Below are positions 8,688 to 16,564 of a stretch of DNA of 64,000 nt, one piece after another (positions within the stretch are counted from its first letter, which is position 1; each line of letters opens with the position of its first letter). The stretch covers positions 248,001 through 312,000 of the forward strand of contig NZ_AUGX01000011.1 of NCBI RefSeq assembly GCF_000422885.1, given 5' to 3'. A program made the position numbers and the translations under genes. The notes below the pieces were generated by a model. The model was not told the origin of the DNA. It saw only the letters and a list, made by a program, of their open reading frames with translations, and made no database searches. This stretch comes from Ottowia thiooxydans DSM 14619. Its GTDB lineage: Bacteria > Pseudomonadota > Gammaproteobacteria > Burkholderiales > Burkholderiaceae_C.

Positions 8688-10508
8688 ATGATGGACTCCT
8701 TTGATCATTTGACGGCACTGCCGTCCCAAGAGACTACAGCTTCGGAACTGATTGCGTTGCTGACTCAGCAGCCCGTGGTTTCGGAAGTTGACGCGTCTGC
8801 TTCTACGCCAGCCGTTCCTAAAGTGAACGCTTTTGCGGCCATGGGCCTTGCACCAGAGTTGGTGCAAGCTGTCACCGACATGGGCTTCACTGAACCCACT
8901 ACCGTACAAGCTCGCGCCATTCCGCTCGCGCTTCCAACGGATGCTAAAAACATCGCCGATCTGATGGTTTCCAGCCAGACCGGCAGCGGCAAGACTGCAG
9001 CTTTTCTGCTGCCAGTGCTGCATACACTGCTTACTGCTCAGCAAAGCGAGTACGAGCGCGAAAAAGCCGATTGGGATGCCAAAGTGGCTGAAGCCCTGGA
9101 GCGTGGGGAGCCTGCTCCCAAACGTGCGCGTCGTAAAGACCCTACCAGCTCGCGTAACTTCAAGCCCGCTGTACCCGGCGCGCTGATTCTTTGCCCCACG
9201 CGTGAACTGGCGCAACAAGTGTGCGCTGATGCCATTGACCTGGTTCGCCATTGCCGTGGCCTGCGTGTGGCCAACATTGTGGGCGGTATGCCTTACCAAC
9301 TGCAGATTGCCAAGCTGCAAAACGCTGACCTCGTGGTAGCGACCCCTGGCCGTCTTCTGGATCTGCAACGCTCCGGCCAGATCAAGCTTGATGAAGTGCG
9401 CTTCCTGGTGGTCGACGAAGCTGACCGCATGTTGGATCTCGGCTTCTCGGACGATCTTGCTGAAGTCAACAATCTGACTGCCCAGCGCCAGCAGACCATG
9501 ATGTTCTCGGCCACGTTTGCGCCGCGCATCCAGCAACTGGCCATGCGCGTGATGCATGACGGCGGTTCACGCCTGCAGCGCATTCAGATTGATTCTCCGC
9601 GCGAAGCACATGCCAATATTCGTCAGGAACTGTACTGGGCAGATAGCCCTGAGCACAAGCGTCGCCTGCTTGACTACTGGCTGCGCGATCCTGGCATCAA
9701 CCAAGCCATCGTCTTTGCCTGCACGCAAATTGAATGCGAGCAATTGGCTGAAGAGCTGCAACAAGCTAACTTTGCAGCGGTTTCCCTGCATGGCGCCCTG
9801 AGCCAGGCTGTTCGCAACCGCCGCCTGAGCGCCCTGCGCGATGGCCGGGTACAAATCCTGGTGGCCACTGACGTAGCCGCACGCGGTATTGACGTACCTA
9901 CCGTGACGCACGTGTTCAACTTTGGCCTGCCCATGAAGGCAGAGGATTACACCCACCGTATCGGCCGTACCGGACGCGCTGGCCGTGATGGCTTGGCTAT
10001 CACTTTGGCGGAGATTCGTGATCGTCGTCGCTTGGCCGATATCGAGGCCTATACGCAACAACCTTTCCGTCCTCTCACGATCGACGGACTGGAGCCAACC
10101 AAGTCCTTCCCTGCCGTGACCGGCCCGAAAGAATACGGCCGTGGTGGCAAGCCAGCTGGTCGGGGTCGTCGTCCTGGCGGCCGTGAAAGCTTCGGTGGCC
10201 GTGACAGCTTTGGCGGCGGTGGCCGCGAAGGCTTTGGCGGTGGTGGTGGCCGTGAAGGCTTTGGTGGCCCACGTGGAGGTGACTCCCGCGGTCCGCGCCA
10301 ATTCAAGCCTGAAGGTACATTCGATCGCAGCGAGCGCGGTGCAGCTCCCCGCCGCGCTGAGGGCGGCGGTAACTTCGGCAAGCCAGCTCATGGTCAGCCT
10401 ATGGCACGCGTGAAGGCCACAACGTTTGGCCAGAACCGCAAACCTGCCGCGCCTCGCGGCCATGGTGCACCTGCAGCGCGCACTGCAAAGCCATATTCAC
10501 CACGCTAA
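8688..10508 (+). CDS. DEAD-box ATP-dependent RNA helicase, RhlE-like, RG-rich tail
   Basis: About 606 residues from the ATG at 8688, which follows GGAAAG; an ATG at 8673 is the alternative. All helicase motifs are present in order: Walker A SQTGSGKTAAF, PTRELAQQ, TPGRLLDL, VVDEADRMLDLGF, SATF, ARGIDVPTV and HRIGRTGRAGR. A charged insertion of about 40 residues (SEYEREKADWDAKV onward) separates Walker A from motif Ia. The last 130 residues are a glycine/arginine-rich tail with repeated GGREGFGG units that should bind RNA without sequence specificity. It probably remodels rRNA or mRNA structure in the cytoplasm. It is monocistronic, ending in a strong terminator. Confidence 0.93.
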   Translation: MMDSFDHLTALPSQETTASELIALLTQQPVVSEVDASASTPAVPKVNAFAAMGLAPELVQAVTDMGFTEPTTVQARAIPLALPTDAKNIADLMVSSQTGSGKTAAFLLPVLHTLLTAQQSEYEREKADWDAKVAEALERGEPAPKRARRKDPTSSRNFKPAVPGALILCPTRELAQQVCADAIDLVRHCRGLRVANIVGGMPYQLQIAKLQNADLVVATPGRLLDLQRSGQIKLDEVRFLVVDEADRMLDLGFSDDLAEVNNLTAQRQQTMMFSATFAPRIQQLAMRVMHDGGSRLQRIQIDSPREAHANIRQELYWADSPEHKRRLLDYWLRDPGINQAIVFACTQIECEQLAEELQQANFAAVSLHGALSQAVRNRRLSALRDGRVQILVATDVAARGIDVPTVTHVFNFGLPMKAEDYTHRIGRTGRAGRDGLAITLAEIRDRRRLADIEAYTQQPFRPLTIDGLEPTKSFPAVTGPKEYGRGGKPAGRGRRPGGRESFGGRDSFGGGGREGFGGGGGREGFGGPRGGDSRGPRQFKPEGTFDRSERGAAPRRAEGGGNFGKPAHGQPMARVKATTFGQNRKPAAPRGHGAPAARTAKPYSPR

Positions 10509-10525
10509 TCAGACCAGCGCTGATT

Positions 10526-10562
10526 AAAAAAGCGGGAGCACGAAAGTGCTCCCGCTTTTTTT
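10526..10562 (+). terminator. Rho-independent terminator of the helicase gene
   Basis: A-rich AAAAAA then GCGGGAGCAC (to 10541), GAAA tetraloop, GTGCTCCCGC and seven Ts. The stem is perfect and the flanks are A- and T-rich, so it may act in both directions. It begins 17 bases after the helicase stop codon. The rest of the interval to 10764 shows no gene. Confidence 0.93.
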
Positions 10563-10764
10563 GTGCATCCAGCAGAGTCGCAGCAGTGAGGTGCGACTCC
10601 TTTCGCGAGCTGATCACGGAGAGCGAAGCGAACCTATCGCGGCCTGACTGAATGCAGTCCGATCCATTGTGGCTCGACGTAGCTACATGAACGCAATCGA
10701 GTGTGGAGAAGATGTGGAGGCGCAGCCGGAAGTAGACCCAAGCTTTTACCCGACAGGCTAGGTC

Positions 10765-11394
10765 TTACTGCTTGCGACCCAGCGCAAGAATGGAAAGGCC
10801 AGCAGCGAAGAATGTGATTCCTGCACCGACGTTGGCCGCCGCTATAGCCTTGGGCCGGCGCTCAAGCCATGCAGAGAGTTTTGTCGCCAACCCGCCCAAC
10901 ACTGTGAAAACCACGGCAGTGACGACGGCAAAGATGGCGCCGTAAACGAGCATCTGCGTTTGCACGGACCCACGCGAGGCTGAAACGAATTGCGGAATAA
11001 AGGCCACCACGAACAACCCCGGCTTTGGGTTTAGAACGTTCGACAGCAACCCTGTCATGAAAACGCGGCTGAGGGGCTGGCGGTCAGAAGGGCTCAACGA
11101 GATAAGACTGCGAGCAGTGATGGCTTTGTAACCCAACCACAACAGATACGCGGCACCGGCCACTTTGATCAACCAGAACGCCAAGGGAGATGACTGCAGC
11201 ACCAAGGCCAATCCGAGCGTAGCGGCTATTGAATGCACCATGATTCCAAGACCCGCACCGACCGACGAAGCGGCCGCTGCAGACCAGCCTTGGCTGAGGC
11301 CACGGCTGATAGCCAAGATATTGTCGGGGCCAGGGGCTGCCACGACCAGCAGGACAGCAGCAAAGTACGCGATGAGAATGTCAAAAGGGAACAT
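10765..11394 (-). CDS. LysE/RhtB-family amino acid exporter
   Basis: 209 residues with about six hydrophobic segments. The N-terminal helix ILIAYFAAVLLVVAAPGPD and the motif APGPDNILAISRGLSQG are the family signature. Such inner-membrane proteins export amino acids or homoserine lactones by proton exchange. A C-terminal helix ends in LALGRKQ. The substrate cannot be assigned. It stands alone on the reverse strand, at the edge of the accessory stretch that follows. Confidence 0.9.
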   Translation of the reverse strand: MFPFDILIAYFAAVLLVVAAPGPDNILAISRGLSQGWSAAAASSVGAGLGIMVHSIAATLGLALVLQSSPLAFWLIKVAGAAYLLWLGYKAITARSLISLSPSDRQPLSRVFMTGLLSNVLNPKPGLFVVAFIPQFVSASRGSVQTQMLVYGAIFAVVTAVVFTVLGGLATKLSAWLERRPKAIAAANVGAGITFFAAGLSILALGRKQ

Positions 11395-11523
11395 GGAGAC
11401 CTTCCGAGCGAGTAAGCCGCACGCTGAAGATTGCTGCTTGGCGTGCGTCCATTGTGCCTCTAAGCTTCTGGGTATCCGCCATCAGTTCTTAGGCGAGGAT
11501 CGGATCGGCTACAAACCAGTCGC

Positions 11524-11961
11524 CTAAAGGCTTGGTGCGGCCAATGTCTTCTTCATGTGAATCAAACCGAAGCCTTTGATGTAGTCATCGAGACGCGCAT
11601 ACTCTTCGTAGCCCTGCTTGAGATAGAAATCGCGGGCTTGCCATTCAAATGTCTCTAGCGCGGCGCATTTGGCGCCAATATCTCTCGCCTTGGTTTCAGC
11701 TGATTCAAGCAGGCTAGAGCCCACGCCGATTTGTCGCACGCTGTCATCTACGAACAGCAGGTCGATGCGAAACCAGTCCAGAAAAACGAATCCGCGCAGC
11801 CCACCAATCAAGTCGCCCCCGCTGCTCTTCGCGCTAACCCAGATAGGCTGCACTTCACCGTATTCGCCCACGAACTGATAGTTGAATTGGCGCATCCGGC
11901 GCCCCAACTCACCCGAGCGAACTTCCTCGACCGATGGGGTGTAGATCTCAAATGGCTTCAT
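11524..11961 (-). CDS. GNAT-family N-acetyltransferase
   Basis: 145 residues. The acetyl-CoA binding region is the segment RQIGVGSSLLESAETKARDIG (Q/R-x-x-G-x-G/A pattern), followed by ALETFEWQARDFYLKQGYEEY, the typical beta6-alpha4 end where F-Y-x-K-x-G-Y closes the fold. The gene starts at an ATG at 11961. Substrate unknown. It is the first of several single-gene units on the reverse strand that look like gene cassettes. Confidence 0.85.
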   Translation of the reverse strand: MKPFEIYTPSVEEVRSGELGRRMRQFNYQFVGEYGEVQPIWVSAKSSGGDLIGGLRGFVFLDWFRIDLLFVDDSVRQIGVGSSLLESAETKARDIGAKCAALETFEWQARDFYLKQGYEEYARLDDYIKGFGLIHMKKTLAAPSL

Positions 11962-12033
11962 GGGTTGAATGCTCGTTTTAGCCGAGATGCTGTCTCAAGA
12001 TACCCAAGTCCAAAAAATTCATGAACATGTTTT

Positions 12034-12180
12034 TAGACCGCACTGCGCACATCAGTGTGATAGACGACCCGAAATCGTTCACGGGCGAGCAGCATCTCGC
12101 TACTGAACTTGCGCCCAGACCGCTCGCACTCCCTCTGGTGAAGTAGTTGAGGTGCGACTCTCGCCAGTAGTCCAAAGCGC
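12034..12180 (-). pseudogene. Truncated, frameshifted copy of an ASCH-domain gene
   Basis: Reading the reverse strand, this fragment encodes LDYWRESHLNYFTR and then, after a two-base insertion (CTCCCTCTGGTG against CTCCCTGGTG), a close match to the C-terminus of the intact ASCH protein at 14192-14677 (ECERSGRKFS...FRVVY...DVRSA). Only the last third is present; the N-terminal two thirds are missing. The fragment begins about 30 bases after the SRPBCC stop codon and ends in GTCTAAAAAC where the intact gene has GCCTAAC. It is best read as a relic of a lost cassette. Confidence 0.8.
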
Positions 12181-12209
12181 ATCTTTGGGCCGTCTCCTGG
12201 ACCGAGGGC

Positions 12210-12632
12210 TTAAGCAGCATTCGTCCCCTCGGCGAGTGCCTTCAGGTTGCGGAGCGTGACCGGAAGGCCTGAGTTCAGTTGCTTGGCCAGCATTGAACCT
12301 AGAACAAAGGACAGCAAACCTGAGAATGTAACTCTGTGGACGACCTCTGTCGCTCCTGACACTGGGATGAGTTCGTGCTCGAATTTCATACGAAACAGCG
12401 GAATCTTCGAATCGACCGTGAAGCACCTTCCGGGCACCACTTGAGTCAGAACCATTGGAACGGCCATGCCTTTGGGGGGTGTGATTCGGCCGCGGCAGCC
12501 GACACGAAATGGACCGTCAAGAAAGGCTTGCTTCGTGTCAGGGTCCCACGTGTGCCAGTTTTGGACATTCTCGTATATCCGGAAGATTGTTTCCGGGGGC
12601 GCAGCGATTACGATTCGGTGTTCAACTTGCAT
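12210..12632 (-). CDS. SRPBCC (START-like) family protein
   Basis: 140 residues. The N-terminus VEHRIVIAAPPETIFRIYENVQNWHTWDPDT is the opening of the polyketide cyclase/dehydrase-like helix-grip fold, and the C-terminal helix LNSGLPVTLRNLKALAEG closes it. These proteins bind hydrophobic ligands; the ligand is unknown. A heptamer GTTAGGC lies on the coding strand 36 bases before the ATG (complement at 12668-12674), the place where an integron recombination point would be. Confidence 0.85.
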   Translation of the reverse strand: MQVEHRIVIAAPPETIFRIYENVQNWHTWDPDTKQAFLDGPFRVGCRGRITPPKGMAVPMVLTQVVPGRCFTVDSKIPLFRMKFEHELIPVSGATEVVHRVTFSGLLSFVLGSMLAKQLNSGLPVTLRNLKALAEGTNAA

Positions 12633-12667
12633 TGAAAATTTTCAGATAGAGGAAGATGACATGCGCG

Positions 12668-12674
12668 GCCTAAC
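12668..12674 (-). other. attC R-box-like heptamer upstream of the SRPBCC gene
   Basis: On the reverse strand the sequence reads GCGTTAGGC, matching the integron cleavage consensus G^TTRRRY. The partner R box should lie towards 12790; the only candidate is the poorly matching CCCTAAGC at the stop of the next gene, so a complete attC is not demonstrated. Confidence 0.35.
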
Positions 12675-12682
12675 GCAAAATA

Positions 12683-12706
12683 TAGACCCGCATGCTATGC
12701 GGTCTA
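12683..12706 (-). terminator. Hairpin downstream of the GNAT gene
   Basis: TAGACCCGCAT (12683-12693) pairs with ATGCGGTCTA (12697-12706) with one bulged base. On the reverse strand it is followed by TATATTTT, compatible with termination of the acetyltransferase transcript. It could alternatively be the variable stem of a degraded attC. Confidence 0.45.
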
Positions 12707-12790
12707 GGCTTGGCGCTGAAAATTTGGATGGGTACTGCCGCTCAACATATTTCGCTTCATGCCTGATTGGTTCGTACCACTAGATCGGGC

Positions 12791-13303
12791 TTAGGGTGAG
12801 GCAGACCCAACAGTGAGGCTCATCGGCTGTACCAAGAGGCTAGAGCTTTCACGCAGCGGCTCCGTAGCTCCGGCGGGGCGAAAGCCACATGCCAGATACA
12901 AGCCCATCGCTGGTGTTTCTGCTGAGGTGACACACAAACAAACCCGACGCGCGCCGACGCGTTCGGCCCAATCGATGGCCGCTTTTAGTAGGGCGCGTCC
13001 CGCTCCTTTTCCGCGCGATGCGGGATCAACCCACATCTGGAATACGTTCGCAACCATCGGCTCGCCGGCCGACAACTTGCACCACACGAGACCACAAACG
13101 TTCTCGCGATGGCGTGCAAAAAGAACGCAGTCCTGACCTGAGGACGCCGCTGCAGCGATCCTGGCCGCCCAGATGGCGTCCGTTCTATCGACCTCTTCTT
13201 CATAGGTACTGCCAAAGGCATTCGGAGAATCAAGCAGTGCCTGAAGGCGCACATCCCGATAGGTTCGCCATTCATTCGGTTCTGTTGGTCGAATAGAAAT
13301 CAC
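12791..13303 (-). CDS. GNAT-family N-acetyltransferase
   Basis: About 170 residues if started at the GTG at 13303; the frame is open to a GTG at 13453, but the extra 50 residues have no family character. The GNAT domain opens ISIRPTEPNEWRTYRDVRL, a standard beta1-alpha1, and the acetyl-CoA loop is DPASRGKGAGRALLKAAIDW (R-G-x-G-x-G/A). It ends with A-x-x-L-Y-L-A-C-G-F. Substrate unknown; the group with DSPNAFGSTYEEE resembles uncharacterised small-molecule or antibiotic-like acetyltransferases. Confidence 0.85.
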   Translation of the reverse strand: MISIRPTEPNEWRTYRDVRLQALLDSPNAFGSTYEEEVDRTDAIWAARIAAAASSGQDCVLFARHRENVCGLVWCKLSAGEPMVANVFQMWVDPASRGKGAGRALLKAAIDWAERVGARRVCLCVTSAETPAMGLYLACGFRPAGATEPLRESSSLLVQPMSLTVGSASP

Positions 13304-13475
13304 AACACAACTTTTAGTTGAAAACACTTCCAAACCGGCTTTTACGCCTGTCAAAATGGCCACCAGGGAAGGCAGCTTCTGGCCGACTGTAGCATCGCTA
13401 ATGTGAGTCGCGAGCGCCAGACATGATCTGCGTGGCGATTCGGTCAACCTCACGTTAAGGCACTAGGAAAACACG

Positions 13476-13937
13476 ATGCCAAGCTCTCTTACCCAGTTTC
13501 TACACGCTGCTAAGCTGGTCACTTATGCTGGGCAGGATAACTCCGCGTCCGTCGAGCCTCTTCTTCCATCAACCAAGCAATTCGAGTTCGCGGAGGGAGA
13601 CTTTCTGTATCGAGATATCTACGCTGGCATGGGATTTTTCGTCGGACAGGAGCTTGTCTACGACCTCAAACGCCCAGTCTGGTCAATGGCCTATGCTGGA
13701 GGCCTCACGGCAGAGATCGGTGCATCGGCTCCCGAGATCTACAGATTTCTGAGGAACGCTCTATGCAAATGTCCACCCGATCTACCGGTTCGTGGTCCCG
13801 GCGCCTTCCAAGTCGCAGACTTTGCCTATGCTTGTGAGATTCAAGGTTCCTTGGATCGTTTCGGTGGGCGCGAGCAAGTCATGCTCGCTGGCACCAAGGT
13901 GTACGAGCTCCAGTTCTCAGGTGGCTTTATCCGGTGA
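13476..13937 (+). CDS. DUF5680-like protein
   Basis: 153 residues. The opening LTQFLHAAKLVTYAGQ, the central FLYRDIYAGMGFFVGQELVYD, the tryptophan-containing PVWSMAYAGG and the ending VYELQFSGGFIR match the family I know as DUF5680, of unknown function. It lies on the forward strand while its neighbours are on the reverse, starting 22 bases from the 5' end of the GNAT frame. The family name is from memory and unverified. Confidence 0.7.
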   Translation: MPSSLTQFLHAAKLVTYAGQDNSASVEPLLPSTKQFEFAEGDFLYRDIYAGMGFFVGQELVYDLKRPVWSMAYAGGLTAEIGASAPEIYRFLRNALCKCPPDLPVRGPGAFQVADFAYACEIQGSLDRFGGREQVMLAGTKVYELQFSGGFIR

Positions 13938-14135
13938 AGCTGGGGGAGTGGGGTTGGCCAGACACCTGAGATCAAACAATACTAAGAGGTCACCGCCGCT
14001 CGCCGAGCCGAGCAAAGATTCCTGAGTTCGCTGGAAGGAACTGATTGAGCGGCACGCCAGAGCGGCCACTATTCAGAATGCTGTGCGGCGGCCACGGGCT
14101 AACAGCGGTCCGTGAGTGAATTCCAAAGTAGGCGC

Positions 14136-14197
14136 GCTTAACCGTAGAGCTGAGCGGGTGACCACGCCAAGCGCTCCGCTTGAGCGATGGGTTAGGC
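14136..14197 (-). other. attC: Integron attC recombination site
   Basis: On the reverse strand the site reads GCCTAAC (R'') at its start and GTTAAGC (R') at its end. Folding pairs GC-TAACC with its complement, leaves three to four unpaired central bases, then pairs GCT-AGCGG with CCGCT-AGC while one adenine of CAAGCGG stays extrahelical; a 19-base variable stem-loop closes it. This is the complete attC layout (R box, unpaired central spacer, L box with extrahelical base, variable terminal structure). The TAA stop codon of the ASCH gene lies inside R'', as is typical of cassettes. No integrase gene lies in the window. Confidence 0.65.
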
Positions 14198-14677
14198 CGC
14201 ACTGCGCACATCGGGAGGATAGACGACCCGAAACCGTTCACAGGCGAGCAGCATCTCACCACTGAATTTGCGCCCGGAGCGCTCGCACTCCCTGGTGAAA
14301 TAATTAAGGTGCGCCTCCCGCCAGTAGTCCAGAGAGCCATCGCCTTCTCCCTCAGTTGCCGCGAACTCTTCTGTGACATCATCGAATGGGACGATATCGA
14401 CTTGTACCGTTTCGATAATGCACAGCGGTACATTGTTTGAGTCGGTTACGACGCTGAGGTCACCCGGCTTCGGCACGCCTTGACCTGATGACTCGTACGA
14501 CCAGACTGATCCTGCAGTCGCTCGCTTGATGCCTGCCAGCACGAGTTGTCCAAGATCATCGACCATTGAAGGCGAGTCTCCAAACCCGAAAGCCTCATAG
14601 AACCGGTCTTCTTCAATGCCTCCAGCTTCCGCGGCGAATGCGGACCACATGGTCTGTACGTGAGTTGGGATGGGCAT
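14192..14677 (-). CDS. ASCH-domain protein
   Basis: 161 residues. The ASCH beta-barrel is visible from about residue 40: LVLAGIKRATAGSVWSYE (the G-x-K-x-x-T signature), PKPGDLSVVTDSNNVPLCIIET, and the closing DYWREAHLNYFTRECE. ASCH proteins resemble PUA domains and are expected to bind RNA or modified nucleosides; YqfB-type members are amidohydrolases. The gene starts 19 bases after an R-box heptamer and ends inside the attC site at 14136-14197, so it is the body of an integron cassette. A decayed second copy of its 3' end lies at 12034-12180. Confidence 0.88.
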   Translation of the reverse strand: MPIPTHVQTMWSAFAAEAGGIEEDRFYEAFGFGDSPSMVDDLGQLVLAGIKRATAGSVWSYESSGQGVPKPGDLSVVTDSNNVPLCIIETVQVDIVPFDDVTEEFAATEGEGDGSLDYWREAHLNYFTRECERSGRKFSGEMLLACERFRVVYPPDVRSAA

Positions 14678-14695
14678 GGTGGATGTTTCTGTGCG

Positions 14696-14852
14696 AGCTA
14701 ACGGCTCAATGATGTCGACTTTTGCTAGTAGGCTGCGTCTGTTGTGAACCTTGCGACGCTGCTCTGGCTACCAGAGAGCAATTGCCCATTGTTAGCGTTG
14801 AGGTGCAGCCCGGCGTTCACCACAGGACAGAGCGCTGAATGGCGGGTTAGAC
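14696..14852 (-). other. Cluster of attC-like half-sites between two cassette genes
   Basis: On the reverse strand GTCTAAC (14852-14846) follows the stop codon of the membrane-protein gene by one base, CGCTAAC lies at 14797-14791, and GTTAGCT at 14702-14696, 19 bases before the ASCH start. CGCTAAC and GTTAGCT can pair over six bases and enclose the hairpin CTCTGG/CCAGAG (14762-14776). The spacing of the outermost pair (157 bases) is above the usual range, so this may be two overlapping or fused sites. Confidence 0.4.
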
Positions 14853-14853
14853 G

Positions 14854-15285
14854 TCACAGTACCGGCCATTGCAAGACAAGGCCGTAGATGTGAACCAGCC
14901 CAATAACAAGGCATATGCCAGAAGACACAAGCCAGAAGACTTGAGAGTTCTCGGGAAAGGCCGGCTTGAGGAGTGGAAATGCGACTGCGCGGGATAAGTA
15001 CACCGTGCTGATGGCGAGGAGCACAAACTTGACGAGTGGTAAGCCACCCATGATGCCAGCTCCTGCCAACGCGTAGGCAGACCAGACCAGGAGCACAGCT
15101 GTGACGCCCAGAGTGACGAGAGTAGGCCGAAGTTTCCCAGCCTCCACGGCGCGCGCCATCTTCTCGCCTGCGCCCATGAAGCGATACGCTGGCGCACCCC
15201 ATAGGATGCAGGCCAGGTGAGCAACTGCCGCTGCGGCGCTGAGTGCTGCGCCTATGACGAGCGCTTGAGCTCCGGAAATGATCAT
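14854..15285 (-). CDS. Small membrane protein with four helices, unknown function
   Basis: 143 residues from the ATG at 15285. Four hydrophobic segments: residues about 5-28, 53-73, 79-98 and 113-137. No family recognised. It starts 18 bases after the heptamer GTTGGGC and its stop is one base from GTCTAAC, the arrangement of an integron cassette. Membrane proteins of unknown function are frequent cassette contents. The frame is open for 32 more codons upstream, but those would overlap hipA and read like shadow sequence. Confidence 0.75.
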   Translation of the reverse strand: MIISGAQALVIGAALSAAAAVAHLACILWGAPAYRFMGAGEKMARAVEAGKLRPTLVTLGVTAVLLVWSAYALAGAGIMGGLPLVKFVLLAISTVYLSRAVAFPLLKPAFPENSQVFWLVSSGICLVIGLVHIYGLVLQWPVL

Positions 15286-15302
15286 GGCGAATTCTGTATG
15301 AT

Positions 15303-15309
15303 GCCCAAC
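15303..15309 (-). other. R-box-like heptamer at the hipA-cassette junction
   Basis: The reverse strand reads GTTGGGC, a perfect G^TTRRRY match, five bases past the hipA stop codon and 18 bases before the next start. No partner R'' is visible inside hipA, so this could be a secondary insertion site or the remaining end of a truncated attC. Confidence 0.35.
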
Positions 15310-15313
15310 ATTT

Positions 15314-16564
15314 TTAAGACGTGAACGCCTTCCGTTGCTGGAGCAGGAACGGCCGATCGATCTGGCCGGCCAGGGATTCAATGTCTGCCGCCGCCACGCC
15401 CACGAGCGCGAAGTGTTCTTTCCACCCTGCTACGGCCGCGCTGACTTGACGCACCTCTGCTATGGCTTCATCCCGCTTCAAGCCGAACTGCCTGTACTCC
15501 GATAGCGCGTTTTCCAGAGTCGCATCCGCCGCATGCGCACCCACCCGCATTTGCTGGTAGCCCAGCGCTTGGCCTGACGGCAATACGTCGAAAGCGGGCG
15601 AGAGTTCGTATTCGCCGCTGTCTGCCATCAGCAGTGCGTGGTTCTTCTCGTGGTCGTCGGTGTTGTCGATCAAAATGTTGAAGACCATGCGCCGAAATAG
15701 TTCGCGCATTTGTGCGAGGTGCAGCCCACCCGTCGTGATCCCGCGCCGACGCAGCCATTGTCCCAGCTCTGGATATCCTAGAGACTCACCGGCAGCCTTG
15801 AGCGCTACGTTGGCTGAAAGCGCGTGCCTGCGCAGGCCACCCGCCTCGCGGTCGAAGCGCTGGACGGCGACTGCGTGGCCGTGGCTCAGTTTCACGGGCA
15901 GCGTACGTGCGGCGCGAATGCCGGCTTGCACGGCTAGCGTCATCGCGGCGTGTTCTACCAGCGGAGTGTCGATAGGTTCGCCGGGTTCGTTGAATTTCAA
16001 TACCCAGGGATGGCCATCCAACTCCAGCAAGGCCTTAGGGCGGGCGCCGCCCAGCGTGGTTCCGGGAGTGATGAGTCTGCGCTTGGCTTCTTCCACGGGC
16101 TCGCCCGAAAGGATCTGGTGAACTAGTGCCTCCACCTCTCCCGCCTGTGCAAGCTGGGGCAGCGGGCCGGTATCGCGTGCCAAGTATTTGCTGGCGGAGA
16201 CGGACACTCCCAGGGCGCCGAAGCGCTGGTCTCCAGCAAAAAAAAGGAAATCCAGCACCGCCAGACGTGGTGGCTTGTCCAGTGCGCGGATGACGCGCTC
16301 GCCCCAACGGTCTGGACGCGCGTCATCGACTGCTCCCGCTGCGGTTTCTTTTTCATGAGGAAAAAATTCCCCCTCAACCAGGGGAAGATCTTCGCTTAGT
16401 GGGAAGCCGGATGTAAGCCACTGCGGCGCATAGACCAGTGACACACCCTTGCGCGAGCGCGCCGTTCGTAGTTCGCCGATGAGGCGGGGGGCAGAGGGAT
16501 TGGCCAGCCACCATAGGTAAAGCACGTCGCCGGGCTGGTAATGCCTGAGGTCGAAGGGGGTCAT
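15314..16564 (-). CDS. hipA: HipA-family serine/threonine kinase toxin
   Basis: 416 residues from the ATG at 16564, which overlaps the hipB stop as ATGA, so translation is coupled. HipA toxins phosphorylate aminoacyl-tRNA synthetases (GltX in E. coli) and cause growth arrest and persistence. The ATP-binding P-loop is TPGTTLGGARPKALL; the catalytic loop is NILIDNTDDHEKNHAL (D followed by H-x-K-N), and the metal-binding aspartate is in SPAFDVLPS. The order antitoxin-toxin and the overlap are standard for hipBA. The 3' end abuts the cassette region. Confidence 0.93.
   Translation of the reverse strand: MTPFDLRHYQPGDVLYLWWLANPSAPRLIGELRTARSRKGVSLVYAPQWLTSGFPLSEDLPLVEGEFFPHEKETAAGAVDDARPDRWGERVIRALDKPPRLAVLDFLFFAGDQRFGALGVSVSASKYLARDTGPLPQLAQAGEVEALVHQILSGEPVEEAKRRLITPGTTLGGARPKALLELDGHPWVLKFNEPGEPIDTPLVEHAAMTLAVQAGIRAARTLPVKLSHGHAVAVQRFDREAGGLRRHALSANVALKAAGESLGYPELGQWLRRRGITTGGLHLAQMRELFRRMVFNILIDNTDDHEKNHALLMADSGEYELSPAFDVLPSGQALGYQQMRVGAHAADATLENALSEYRQFGLKRDEAIAEVRQVSAAVAGWKEHFALVGVAAADIESLAGQIDRPFLLQQRKAFTS

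Noticed and set aside
10141-10280. Tandem repeat region in the helicase gene
   Set aside because: Short glycine/arginine codon repeats are the coding sequence of the RG-rich tail, not a separate repeat element or CRISPR.
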